From NCBI RefSeq assembly GCF_036226925.1, contig NZ_CP109031.1, positions 558,001-622,000 on the forward strand: 64,000 nt of DNA, in the 5' to 3' direction. Below the pieces are notes generated by a model that saw nothing but the letters and a program-made list of their open reading frames with translations, was not told the DNA's origin and did no database searches. Position 1 is the first letter of the stretch; every line of letters starts with the position of its first letter. The stretch is from Streptomyces sp. NBC_00659. Lineage in GTDB: Bacteria; Actinomycetota; Actinomycetes; Streptomycetales; Streptomycetaceae. This document shows, one piece after another, positions 32,101 through 39,782 of the stretch. The position numbers and the translations under genes are program-made.

Positions 32101-32944
32101 GGTGGGGTTCAGTCCCCGTGACCCCGTGCTGGCGGCCGGAGACGAAGAGGGCCGTACGCGCCTCTGGGACACCCGCACCCACCGCGCCCTCGCCACCCTG
32201 CGAGGACATGTCGCCGCCGTGGACTCGGTGGCGTTCAGCCCCGACGGGAAGACGCTGGCGACCGCCTCCACCGACGGCACCGCCCGGTTGTGGGACACCC
32301 GTACCCACCGCTGCGTCGGCACCCTGTACGGCCACGACGGCTGGGTGGACGCGGTGCGGTTCAGCCCCGACGGAAGGACGCTGGCGACGGCGTCCACCGA
32401 CGGCACGGCCCGCCTGTGGGACCTGCGGACTCACCGCACCACCGCGCGCTTCGACGTCGGCGCCATCGTCAACGGGGCGGCGTTCAGCCCCGACGGGAAG
32501 ACCCTGGCCATCGCCACGAACGACGGCACCACCCGCCTGTGGGACATCGCGGCCCACTCCGTCGTCCGCACCCTCGCACGGCAGGACGCCCCGGTGACGA
32601 CGGTGGTGTTCAGCCCGGACGGCGGCACGGTCGCGATCGGGAGCCGGGACCGTACGGCACCCGCACGCCTCTTCGACGTACGGGACGGACACCTCGTGAC
32701 CACCCTCGGCGCCACGTCCGGCTGGGTCACCTCGGTGGCGTTCAGCCCGGACGGCACGCTCCTGGCCACCGCCTCCTGGGACAGGGCCGCCAGGATCATC
32801 CCCGTACCCGGGCAATGGGCCGACGAACTGTGCCGCAGGGCGGGCCGCAACCTCACGCACCAGGAATGGGAACGACACGTCGGAGACACGCCCTACAGGC
32901 GCCTGTGCCCGCAGTACCCGCCCGGCCGCACCCGGACCCGGTGA
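29105..32944 (+). CDS. XRE-HTH / nSTAND ATPase / WD40 repeat protein
   Basis: A 1,279-residue signalling protein. An N-terminal helix-turn-helix of XRE type (LRELRVEAGLTQEALARRSG, about residues 15-75) is followed by CPYPGLHAFTEDTAAWFFGR and an nSTAND-type NTPase with Walker A GASGAGKSS (about 165-173) and Walker B LIVDQFEE (about 233). A single hydrophobic helix lies near 563-583. From about 658 to 1228 are 14 WD40 repeats (FSPDGRTLATGSxDGTARLWD pattern), enough for two seven-bladed propellers. STAND proteins are ligand-triggered switches, some of them anti-phage. ATG at 29105 is used; an in-frame start at 29033 would add an Arg-rich stretch. No partner effector adjoins it. Confidence 0.9.
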   Translation: MTPAPGGSDEASVRRALLGRHLRELRVEAGLTQEALARRSGWAGSTVSDLENGRGTRVPDRALFDSYVRTCLARLKIGRRETQNRAENLLGDYLALKSLLAHRTGSDRGSGGTQGRVDERCPYPGLHAFTEDTAAWFFGRTAQVEELLRLLKNRLDGGPPLFVTGASGAGKSSLLSAGLVPALRRGELSPYDAGGSTALRITPGPHPLEALRRLDGLDRPPADENSRTSQPVLIVDQFEEIFTQCADQEERRRFVARLIERAAGEAGGRGPAPVVLAVRADYLHRCIAVPGLAGVVGSGSLVLGPMSEPELREAVVGPARTAGLELEPGLVETLLRDLGVQDGGHDAGSLPLLAHALRATWAQGDGRCMTLAGYRASGGIRDAVANTAQGTYDALDPDQRQAARRLLLRLVRVDEGGEAVRRRVREDELAHEGGPARVALARLVDKRLVTADDGVVQITHEALVRAWDLLRDWLAEDRDWLRAHRDLTAAAESWQALGRDPGSLYRGHRLVRAADMAQGRRADLNPLESTFLAESEAAARAEIQAATARAEAALRSNRRLRRLTAVLALLVVSALTATLLAGWQWRTAEAERRTADDQSRTARASSLAADSRAALATRPELAGLLALAGLRFRSNATTAASAQGALAAPVHPVRPLIGHTGGVTAVAYHPDGRTVATGGRDHTVRLWRADHGWKATVLAGHTGEVTAVAFSPDGKTLATGSLDGTARLWDARTGESVIRLTAHAGPVTSVALGPDGRTLATGSESGTTQLWESRTGRPLATLTGHTGRVGSVAFSPDGRTLATGSWDDTARLWDLRSDRGTAVLSGHGREVFSVAFSPDGRTLAAGSADGAARLWDVRTRRPSATLHGHTRVVSSVAFSPDGRTLVTGSRDGTARLWDLRTRKGSVLEGHTDAVNAVAFGPDGKSVATASSDGTARTWGIAVRRAFRELTGHSGYLDAVAFGPDGRTLATGSRDGTVRLWDPDSGRTVAVLPQGPHVLAVGFSPRDPVLAAGDEEGRTRLWDTRTHRALATLRGHVAAVDSVAFSPDGKTLATASTDGTARLWDTRTHRCVGTLYGHDGWVDAVRFSPDGRTLATASTDGTARLWDLRTHRTTARFDVGAIVNGAAFSPDGKTLAIATNDGTTRLWDIAAHSVVRTLARQDAPVTTVVFSPDGGTVAIGSRDRTAPARLFDVRDGHLVTTLGATSGWVTSVAFSPDGTLLATASWDRAARIIPVPGQWADELCRRAGRNLTHQEWERHVGDTPYRRLCPQYPPGRTRTR
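31076..32790 (+). repeat. 14 tandem WD40-encoding repeats
   Basis: About 123-126-base units within the STAND gene, each coding for one WD40 blade. Several units are near-identical at the DNA level around the codons for FSPDGKTLAT and DGTARLWD, so this is a likely site of recombination, unit-number change and assembly error. Confidence 0.9.
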
Positions 32945-33358
32945 CCGCTCCGGGGTCAGCGGGCGGGGTGAACTCGGGCTGGTCCAGCAGGCGCAGCCGC
33001 CTTCCGTCGGGCCGGCGGCGGACGACCTGCGCCCGGGCGCCCGCCCCGTCCTTCGGCGGGGTCGAGGTGAGAGCGCTGTCGCCGCCGACCAGCGTCGGCA
33101 GGGGGACCCGGTGAAGCCGCCGTCGACCAGCGTCTCCGCCGCGAGCGGGGGCTCCGTCGCGGCCGCGCGCCCGTGAACGCGGCCCCGAACGCGCCCCCGA
33201 TCAAGGACTGCTCCGAGTGGAGCCCATGAGTGGTGGACCTATGGTCACGCGTCCAGGCTGGCCCACGTGGTGCCCGCCCGCAGCAGGCGGTGGCGGGCGG
33301 AGCCTGCGCCGGTGTCGCGACATCGGCGTGGCCGGGGACGTCGGAGAAACGGGATCGT
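32945..33358. other. gene-poor gap before the tandem hydrolases
   Basis: No convincing forward gene is seen. On the minus strand around 32960-33140 there is a protein-like stretch (ETLVDGGFTGSP, then PPKDGAGARAQVVRRRPDGR) without a start or clear end, possibly a decayed gene. The last bases may carry the ribosome site (GGAGA) of the next gene. Confidence 0.4.
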
Positions 33359-35125
33359 ATGAGGGAACAGGGCATCGGAACGGGCTGTCCGCCCACCGTC
33401 GGCGGGGCGGGCGGCGAGCGCCGGAACAGCGGAGACGGCGGCAGTAGCCGGAACAGCGGGAGCGGCGGTCGCTGGAACGGCGGTGGCGGTGGCCGTCACG
33501 AGGGCGACGTCCATAGCGGCGGCTCCGGGGCCGAACCGGTGCGGACACCGTACCGGTTCACGCGGCGGCGCTCCCGGCACGCACGGCACGCACGCACCAG
33601 ACTGGCTGTCGTCACGGCGGGCGTGGCCCTCCTCGGCGTCCTGGCCCCGACACCTGGCCACGCCGTGACAGCGTCCGAGAGCGGACCGAGGCCCGGGGCG
33701 CCCACGCGATTCGTACCCGGCCCCTGCCCGGAGACGCCCGAACCGGTCCCGGGACGGTGCGGGTTCCTGGAGGTTCCCGAGAGCCGCGCCCGGCCCGGCG
33801 GGCGGACGGTCCGGCTGGCCGTCGCGATCATCCCGGCCGTCTCGGCGAAGCCGTCCGCGGATCCGGTCGTGTTCATGGCCGACGGTCCCGGGGGTGACGC
33901 GTTCGACGACATGCCGTTCGTGATCGGCGCGGGCGTGAACCAGGACCGCGATCTGATCGTCATGACCCAGCGCGGGACGCTCTACGCGCAGCCGAACCTC
34001 GCCTGCCCGGAGATCGACCGCTTCTACGCGGAGTCCGTCGGGCTGCGCTACGACGCGGCGTCGACCGGACGGCGCCTGGTGCGCGCGACCAGACAGTGCC
34101 GGGACCGACTCACCGGCGAAGGTGTCGACCTGAGCGCCTACAACACCACCGAGAACGCCGCCGACTTCGCCGACCTGCGCAAGGCGCTCGGGATCCGCCG
34201 GTGGAACGTCTACGGATACTCCTACGGCACCGACCTCGGGCTCACCTACCTCCGCCGCCACCCCCAGGGCATCCGTTCGGTGGCGATCGACTCGGTGGTA
34301 CCTCCCCGGATCGTCAGTCTGCCGTGGACCTGGGACAGCGCCCGGGAAGGCATCGACACCGTCTTCGCCGCCTGCGCGGCCCAGCCGGCGTGCAGCCACC
34401 GCTACCCGAACCTCTCACTCACGCTGACCCAGCAGGTCCGGCGGCTCGAGGCACACCCCCTGACCGTGATGGCACAGCCTCCGGCGGGAGGTGCGCCGGT
34501 CAAGGTCGTCCTCGACGGGGGCGCGCTCGTCAATCTGCTCGTCGCCAACGCCGTCCCGGCCGTCGACGTACCCGCGGCGCTCGACGAACTCGCGCACGGC
34601 GATCCGGGGCGCTTCGCCCGGGCCCGCGCCGCCGGCGCCACACCCGCCGTCGGCGCGTTCGCGCACGGCCTCACACAGTCCGTGGCCTGCAGCGAGTGGG
34701 TGCCGGGCTATTCGCAGGCCGACCTGCTCGCGGCCGGCCGCCGGGCCTTCCCCGGGTGGCCCGACTCGGTGCTGGCCCAGGCGCCCCAGCTCCCCTTCCA
34801 GCACGAGGCGTGCCGCGTCTGGAACGTCCCGGACCGCACGCCTGTCCAGCGGGTGACGACCGTCAGCAACGTGCCGGCGCTCGTGCTCTCAGGAACGTTC
34901 GACGCCAAGACGGGGGCCCGTTGGGGCGCGTACGCGGCCCGCACCCTGTCCCGCTCGACCACCGTGCGGATTCCCGGAATCGGCCACTGGGTGGTCCCCC
35001 AGTCGCCGTGCGCGGCGAGCGTCCTGACCTCGTTCCTCACACGTCCCACCGCGCCCGACACCCGCTGTGTCGCGAGCCTGACGCCGAAACCGTTCACCAT
35101 CGTCCCCGCTCTGGAGAAGTCATGA
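33359..35125 (+). CDS. secreted alpha/beta hydrolase (TAP-like), first of a tandem pair
   Basis: Up to 588 residues. A Gly/Asn/Arg-rich leader precedes a basic, hydrophobic signal sequence (RTRLAVVTAGVALLGVLAPTPGHA). The mature enzyme has the SGNH-unrelated alpha/beta hydrolase order: strand LIVMTQRGT, nucleophile elbow GYSYGTD (Ser near 287), and the C-terminal TAP-like domain with Asp in LVLSGTFDAKT and His in GIGHWVV. Relatives are tripeptidyl aminopeptidases or proline iminopeptidase-like exported hydrolases. The start is uncertain: ATG 33359 (GGAGA upstream) or a GTG near 33538, which would remove the low-complexity leader. It overlaps the next paralogue by ATGA. Confidence 0.82.
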   Translation: MREQGIGTGCPPTVGGAGGERRNSGDGGSSRNSGSGGRWNGGGGGRHEGDVHSGGSGAEPVRTPYRFTRRRSRHARHARTRLAVVTAGVALLGVLAPTPGHAVTASESGPRPGAPTRFVPGPCPETPEPVPGRCGFLEVPESRARPGGRTVRLAVAIIPAVSAKPSADPVVFMADGPGGDAFDDMPFVIGAGVNQDRDLIVMTQRGTLYAQPNLACPEIDRFYAESVGLRYDAASTGRRLVRATRQCRDRLTGEGVDLSAYNTTENAADFADLRKALGIRRWNVYGYSYGTDLGLTYLRRHPQGIRSVAIDSVVPPRIVSLPWTWDSAREGIDTVFAACAAQPACSHRYPNLSLTLTQQVRRLEAHPLTVMAQPPAGGAPVKVVLDGGALVNLLVANAVPAVDVPAALDELAHGDPGRFARARAAGATPAVGAFAHGLTQSVACSEWVPGYSQADLLAAGRRAFPGWPDSVLAQAPQLPFQHEACRVWNVPDRTPVQRVTTVSNVPALVLSGTFDAKTGARWGAYAARTLSRSTTVRIPGIGHWVVPQSPCAASVLTSFLTRPTAPDTRCVASLTPKPFTIVPALEKS

Positions 35126-36714
35126 TGTCCATCCGTCCGCCGCGCGGTCGCGGCACCGCGCGACGGCTCCCCGCCGCGCTGGCGGGGGCCACGGCCGGCC
35201 TCCTGGTCGCCGGTCTCGCCGCCTCCCCCGCCGAGGCCGGGCCCGGGACCACGACGACTCCGGGCACGGTCGCCCGGACGGCCGGCCACTCCCGCTTCGT
35301 ACCGGGCCCCTGTCCACGGACCGCGGACCCCGTCCCCGTTCTGGCCGGGGCGAACTGCGGCACGCTCACCGTGCCCGAGAACCGCTCCCGCCCCCGGGGG
35401 CGGAAGATCACCCTCTCCGTCGCCATCGTGCCGGCCGCCACCCGCAGACACGCGTCCGACCCGATCGTGTGGTTGGCCGGCGGGCCCGGCGACGACGCCG
35501 TCTCCGAGGCCCAACTGGCGGTCGACGGCGGCCTGAACCGCGACCGGGACGTCATCTTCATGTCCCAGCGCGGGACCTACTCCGCCGACCCGGTGCTCAC
35601 CTGTCCGAACATCGACGAGTTCAACGCCCGCGCCGTCGGCCTCGTCTTCAACGCCCCCTCCACCGGGCGTCTGCACGTGCAGGCGACGCGGGCCTGCCGC
35701 GACCGACTGGTACGGCGCACCGCCGACCTCGGCGCCTACAACACCACCGAGAGCGCCGCCGACTACGCCGACCTGCGCGTCGCCCTGGGCATCAGGCTCT
35801 GGAACGTGTTCGGCATCTCGTACGGCACCGACCTGGCCCTGACGTACATGCGCACGCACCCGCAGGGCGTCCGGTCCGTCGGCATCGACGGCGTGCTGCC
35901 GCCCTCCCTGGCCGGGGGCGCGGTGACCTGGAAGGCCGCGCGCGAGGGCTTCGACGGCCTGTTCGCGGCCTGCGCGCGGCAGCCCGCGTGCAACCAGCGC
36001 TATCCGCATCTGTCGAGGACCTTCCAGGGCCTGGTGAGCAAGCTCGAAGCCCATCCGGTCACCACCCACGTCACCGTCCCCGGACAGCCCGGACCGGTGA
36101 AGGTCGTCATCGACGGCGGCACGCTGGTGACCTGGCTGACCTCCGCCACCCACCTGGCGCCCGGAGTGCCGCGCTCCATCGACGAGTTGGCGCACGGCAA
36201 CCCGCAGCGCATCGCCGAGCAGTGGGCCGGGGGCAAGCTCAGCCCGCAGGCCGTCGGCCGGGTCGCGCACGGGCTCGCCTACGGCGTCTTCTGCGGCGAG
36301 TGGACACCATACGAGACCCAGGCCGAGGTGATCCGGGCGGGCCGGCGTGTGTTCCCCACGTTCCCCCGCTCCGTCCTCGCCAACGCGCCGCAGCTCGCCT
36401 TCCTCCACGACGACTGCCGAGCCTGGAACGTCCCCGCACAACCGCGTGCCGTCCGCAGTGTCGTACGCAGTGACATCCCCACCCTGGTCATGTCGGCCGG
36501 CTTCGACGCGCAGACCGCGCCGAGCAACGGGCCCTACGTGGCGCGCACTCTGAGCCGCTCCACCACCGTCAAGGTCCCGTACGTCGCCCACGTCGCGTTC
36601 GCCGAATCACCCTGCGCGCAGACGATCACCCGGTCGTTCTTCGACACGCCGACGGCACCGGACAAGTCCTGCCTCGCGGGCCTTCAGCCCCCGCGGTTCG
36701 AGATCGCGCCGTAG
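35122..36714 (+). CDS. secreted alpha/beta hydrolase (TAP-like), second of a tandem pair
   Basis: A 530-residue paralogue of the preceding protein, colinear along its whole mature length (RFVPGPCP, LDRDRDVIFMSQRGTY-type strand, YNTTESAADYADLR). The signal peptide is clear (LPAALAGATAGLLVAGLAASPAEA). The nucleophile elbow is GISYGTD (Ser near 233), the acid is Asp in MSAGFDAQT and the base is His in YVAHVAF. ATG 35122 overlaps the stop of the first copy and has GGAG upstream, so the two are translationally coupled. The order and coupling point to a tandem duplication. Substrates are unknown; exported peptidase is the best guess. Confidence 0.87.
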   Translation: MMSIRPPRGRGTARRLPAALAGATAGLLVAGLAASPAEAGPGTTTTPGTVARTAGHSRFVPGPCPRTADPVPVLAGANCGTLTVPENRSRPRGRKITLSVAIVPAATRRHASDPIVWLAGGPGDDAVSEAQLAVDGGLNRDRDVIFMSQRGTYSADPVLTCPNIDEFNARAVGLVFNAPSTGRLHVQATRACRDRLVRRTADLGAYNTTESAADYADLRVALGIRLWNVFGISYGTDLALTYMRTHPQGVRSVGIDGVLPPSLAGGAVTWKAAREGFDGLFAACARQPACNQRYPHLSRTFQGLVSKLEAHPVTTHVTVPGQPGPVKVVIDGGTLVTWLTSATHLAPGVPRSIDELAHGNPQRIAEQWAGGKLSPQAVGRVAHGLAYGVFCGEWTPYETQAEVIRAGRRVFPTFPRSVLANAPQLAFLHDDCRAWNVPAQPRAVRSVVRSDIPTLVMSAGFDAQTAPSNGPYVARTLSRSTTVKVPYVAHVAFAESPCAQTITRSFFDTPTAPDKSCLAGLQPPRFEIAP

Positions 36715-36742
36715 AGCGAGACCCATCAAGCCTGGGGAGACC

Positions 36743-36786
36743 GGGGCGGGCGAGCAGCCGAGCACGCGGCGCTCGCCCGCCCCTTT
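36743..36786 (+). terminator. 13-bp stem-loop terminator after the hydrolase pair
   Basis: GGGGCGGGCGAGC (36743-36755) and GCTCGCCCGCCCC (36771-36783) are perfect complements followed by TTT, 28 bases after the stop of the second hydrolase. Confidence 0.85.
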
Positions 36787-36839
36787 CGCGGCATCCGAGG
36801 ACGCGGCTCCGGGCCACTCCCCGCCTGGTCCGCCGGAGG

Positions 36840-37598
36840 TCAGGGGCGCGTGGCCGGAGCGGTACGGGTGGCCGGGGCCTGGGAGAAGTTGGCGGCTGCC
36901 ACGACCTCGGGCCGGCGCACGTATCCGCCGACGCTCTCGACGCGGACCACGAGCGCCAGTGGCGACGTCGTGTCGTACGCCTTGGCCAGTGCGCGGATCT
37001 CACCGCGGGCGAAGAGCTGGGTCGCGCCCGAGGTGGCCAGGAGCGCGCAGCCCGCGATCATGATCAAGCGGCTCCCCGCCGCGAAGGGATTGTGCGCCAG
37101 CACGACGATGGCATGATCCACGAGCGTCGCCGTGTCCACGTCCGACTCGCCGTACTCCTCGCCGCTCTCCACGCCGACGATGCGGTATTCGTCGGGGAAC
37201 TGCCGGAAGACGTACGGCGGGTCGAGCCGGTCGGTCATCAGCGTCCAGACGCCGTTGTGCACCGGCCCGCCGATCACGACCAGGTTCTCCTCGGCGTCCG
37301 ACGCCATGGCGAAGGCCCTGGCCCGAACCGTCGCCGCCTCGTGCAACCCCAGGTCCTGGGAGAGGAACTGCCGCAGGTTCATGGCGGCGAGGGCATCGGT
37401 CTCCGGGATCTTCGGGTACGCGGACGACGACCCGCCCGACTCCCCTACGACCATCACGACCCGGCGGTCCCGGTCCAGCCGCCACACACGCGCCGCCGGT
37501 GTCCTCGTCCGGTAGTGGTGGAGCAGGGCGCGGCCGAGCCAGCCGACGCCGAACGCCACCAGAGAGGCCACGAGGTTGACCGCCAGATCCTGCCGCAC
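36840..37598 (-). CDS. hypothetical membrane-anchored protein with a GGPxxN segment
   Basis: A 252-residue protein from GTG 37598 (GGGGGAG upstream). An N-terminal hydrophobic anchor (LAVNLVASLVAFGVGWLGRALL) is followed by a soluble alpha/beta domain: VVMVVGESGG, then DAEENLVVIGGPVHNGVW, then LVDHAIVVLAHNPFAAGSRLIMIAGC. The GGP-x-x-N and HNPF...IAGC pattern resembles a nucleotide- or ligand-binding Rossmann-like domain found in membrane-tethered actinobacterial proteins, but I do not recognise a named family. No catalytic residues can be assigned. Confidence 0.7.
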   Translation of the reverse strand: MRQDLAVNLVASLVAFGVGWLGRALLHHYRTRTPAARVWRLDRDRRVVMVVGESGGSSSAYPKIPETDALAAMNLRQFLSQDLGLHEAATVRARAFAMASDAEENLVVIGGPVHNGVWTLMTDRLDPPYVFRQFPDEYRIVGVESGEEYGESDVDTATLVDHAIVVLAHNPFAAGSRLIMIAGCALLATSGATQLFARGEIRALAKAYDTTSPLALVVRVESVGGYVRRPEVVAAANFSQAPATRTAPATRP

Positions 37599-37680
37599 GA
37601 CCGGCTCCCCCCACCCTCGTCCGCACGTCAACGAGCAGTCTGCACCACGGTGTTGGCCAGGGGGAGGAAAACGGCAGCAC

Positions 37681-37718
37681 GGCAGGCCCGGACCCCGGCG
37701 AAGGGGTCCGGGCCTGCC
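37681..37718 (-). terminator. 16-bp stem-loop terminator
   Basis: GGCAGGCCCGGACCCC (37681-37696), loop GGCGAA, GGGGTCCGGGCCTGCC (37703-37718). The stem is perfect over 16 bp. It lies just downstream of the AMIN-like gene on the minus strand and upstream of the anchored protein gene, so it isolates the two. Confidence 0.85.
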
Positions 37719-37759
37719 GTCCGAACGCTCAGCGGCGCTCTCGAGCGACGGTCCGGCAG

Positions 37760-38272
37760 TCAGCCGCACCGGTTGGTGTGGCTGAAGTCCAGGACCACGC
37801 GCTCGGGGCTGTGCAGCTTGAACACCTTGTACGCGGGCTTGGTCTGGAACGCGGTTCCGAAGGAGACGACTCCCTCGAAGTCCCCGGTCAGGGCCAGCCC
37901 CTTCAGCTTGTACAACGGGATCTTCACCAGTCGGGGCCCCCGGTACACGGAGTTGCCCGCGCTGTTGTGCGCGACCGCGGGAGAGAGCCTGATGTTCAGG
38001 AAGTACTTCCCCGCGAGCGGGACCTTCTTGCCTGAAGGGTCATAGCGGAGGGTGCTGACCCGGCTCACGGCGACGGACGGGGTACCGCCCTGGACGTCGA
38101 TGACGAGCCGGTCGTAGGTGCAGTGCCCGGCCCAGCGGGCGTTGACGACGCGGGCGGGTGACGTAGGCGTGGCGGCTGCCTTCGGCTGGGCTGCCGCGGA
38201 GGCGGGGATCGTGGCGCCGACGGCGGCGAGAATGGTGCCGGCGACAATGGCTGCGCGGGATGGGTGGTGCAT
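37760..38272 (-). CDS. secreted AMIN-like domain protein
   Basis: A 170-residue protein with a Sec signal peptide (MHHPSRAAIVAGTILAAVGATIPASAAA). The mature part begins with the strand ARWAGHCTYDRLVIDVQGG, then YDPSGKKVPLAGKYFLNIRL and YKVFKLHSPERVVLDFSHTNRC, the layout of the AMIN-like domain of actinobacterial envelope proteins, thought to bind cell-wall glycan. Cysteines near both ends (GHC, NRC) could form a disulfide. ATG 38272 is preferred over the upstream in-frame start because the signal peptide begins there. Confidence 0.8.
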   Translation of the reverse strand: MHHPSRAAIVAGTILAAVGATIPASAAAQPKAAATPTSPARVVNARWAGHCTYDRLVIDVQGGTPSVAVSRVSTLRYDPSGKKVPLAGKYFLNIRLSPAVAHNSAGNSVYRGPRLVKIPLYKLKGLALTGDFEGVVSFGTAFQTKPAYKVFKLHSPERVVLDFSHTNRCG

Positions 38273-38486
38273 GACGCCCCCAGTTGCTCCTGGTGAAGGG
38301 GACACACTATTTCACTAGGGAAGACATGCCCGGGGTACGAATGGTTGCACTGCCGGAGACTTATTGTGGCGCATTCGCGCCAGTGGCCGGATCAAGCCTC
38401 GGCGGCGGCCGTACGCACGGCCGCGCACGGCCCCGCCGGGGTGCCCGGCGCGGCAGTCGCCGGCCACGTCGAGCACCCCGGTCCCC

Positions 38487-39611
38487 TCACCCGGAGTGAA
38501 GGATCCGGAAGCGACCGGGTTCCGCCCGTACTCGCTCGACGACCTGGACCGGTGCCCATGACCACTGCCAGACGCCGATGCCCGGAACCCGGGAGAACCT
38601 GATCCGCCCGCGGGTCCCCTCGACGTCGACGCCCGGCCAGGCCGCGGCGATGCGTGCCCGGTCCGCGCCCTGGGATCGCAGCACGTCGGCGAGGACGGTG
38701 ACCGTGTCGTAGCCCTCGAAGGCGACGAAGGAGGGCGCCTGGCCCAGCCGCTCACTCAGGGCCCTCTCGACGCGCGCGCCGAGTGGGCTCAGGCGCTCCG
38801 GCAGGTAGCGCAGGAACGGGACGGCGGCCCCGTCGTCGCCCGCCGACGTGACCCATTCGGCGAACTCCGGCTGCCCGGCCGGAGCACCGATCGTGATCCC
38901 GGGCAGGCGCCGGTCACGACGGACCGACGTGGCGATCGACACCGCGGGTTCCGGATGACCGACCAGGAGAAGCAGTGCCGTCGCGCGATGGCGGACGAGT
39001 TCGTCGCACACGGCCGCGGGAGTCAGTGCGCGCATGTCGAGTTCGACGACGGAACCACCGTGTGCGGCGAGGTGGTTCCGCAGGATGCCGGCCCCGGACG
39101 CCCAGTAGACACTCGGCTCGGTCGCCACGGCGATACGGGTGTGGCCCGCGCCGAGGAGAAAGTCCGCGTAGATCGTCCAGCCGTGGGACTGAGCCGGGGC
39201 GAGGCGCGCGACCCAAGGCGTCGGCCGCTCGGTCAGCGTGTCGAGCACCGCCGACGAGCAGAGGAACGGCACACCGAGTGCGTCGGCCCGGGCGGCAGCA
39301 GCCCGAGCGACGACGCTGTGATACTCCCCCGCCAGGGCGGCCACCCCCAGCCCGGCCAGTTCGTCCACGGCCGCCGCGGCCTTCTGCGGATCGGCCGCGG
39401 TGTCGCGGACCAGCAGTTCGAGAGGTCTCCCGGCCACGCCGCCGGTGTCATTGACTTCGTGAACGGCCAGCTCGAGTCCGGTGAGCAGGTGCCGGCCGGC
39501 CTCGGCCCAGCCGGGCCGGGTCAGCGGTACGAGAGCACCGATCCGGACGGATGATCCGTCGGTCGGCGTCTCCGCGGACGGCGACACGGGCGGCGGCGGT
39601 GGCGTCTTCAT
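38487..39611 (-). CDS. periplasmic-binding-protein-like (Leu/Ile/Val type) protein without signal peptide
   Basis: A 374-residue type I periplasmic-binding fold, as in branched-chain amino acid receptors: VRIGALVPLTRPGWAEAGRHLLTGLELAVHEVN, GVAALAGEYHSVVARAAAA and SFVAFEGYDTVTVLADVLRSQGA are characteristic. The N-terminus is a short proline-rich leader (MKTPPPPPVSPSAETPTDG) with no hydrophobic signal or lipobox, so it is probably cytoplasmic. No ABC permease or ATPase is nearby. It may be a soluble sensor rather than a transport receptor. The ligand is unknown. Confidence 0.82.
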   Translation of the reverse strand: MKTPPPPPVSPSAETPTDGSSVRIGALVPLTRPGWAEAGRHLLTGLELAVHEVNDTGGVAGRPLELLVRDTAADPQKAAAAVDELAGLGVAALAGEYHSVVARAAAARADALGVPFLCSSAVLDTLTERPTPWVARLAPAQSHGWTIYADFLLGAGHTRIAVATEPSVYWASGAGILRNHLAAHGGSVVELDMRALTPAAVCDELVRHRATALLLLVGHPEPAVSIATSVRRDRRLPGITIGAPAGQPEFAEWVTSAGDDGAAVPFLRYLPERLSPLGARVERALSERLGQAPSFVAFEGYDTVTVLADVLRSQGADRARIAAAWPGVDVEGTRGRIRFSRVPGIGVWQWSWAPVQVVERVRAEPGRFRILHSG

Positions 39612-39713
39612 GCGTCGGTGTCTCCCGTGAACCTGCGCGGCACGTCATGGGCGTCAGACCCGGCCGTCGAAGAGGGCCCGGCCCGCGGAGCGAGGCCGGA
39701 CCGTCGAAGGCGG

Positions 39714-39750
39714 CCGGCCACGGAGCGAAGTACTGCCGCTCCGTGGCCGG
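39714..39750 (-). terminator. 14-bp stem-loop terminator after the GH31 gene
   Basis: CCGGCCACGGAGCG (39714-39727), 9-base loop, CGCTCCGTGGCCGG (39737-39750), a perfect stem 33 bases beyond the stop of the GH31 gene. Confidence 0.85.
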
Positions 39751-39782
39751 AACCCGGGTCGCTCCAGGAGGCTACTTGCCCC

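Noticed and set aside
32956..33396. Minus-strand protein-like stretch (ETLVDGGFTGSP..., PDGRRLRLLDQPEF)
   Set aside because: No start, no clear frame continuity and no family recognised; at most a decayed fragment, so not called as a gene.
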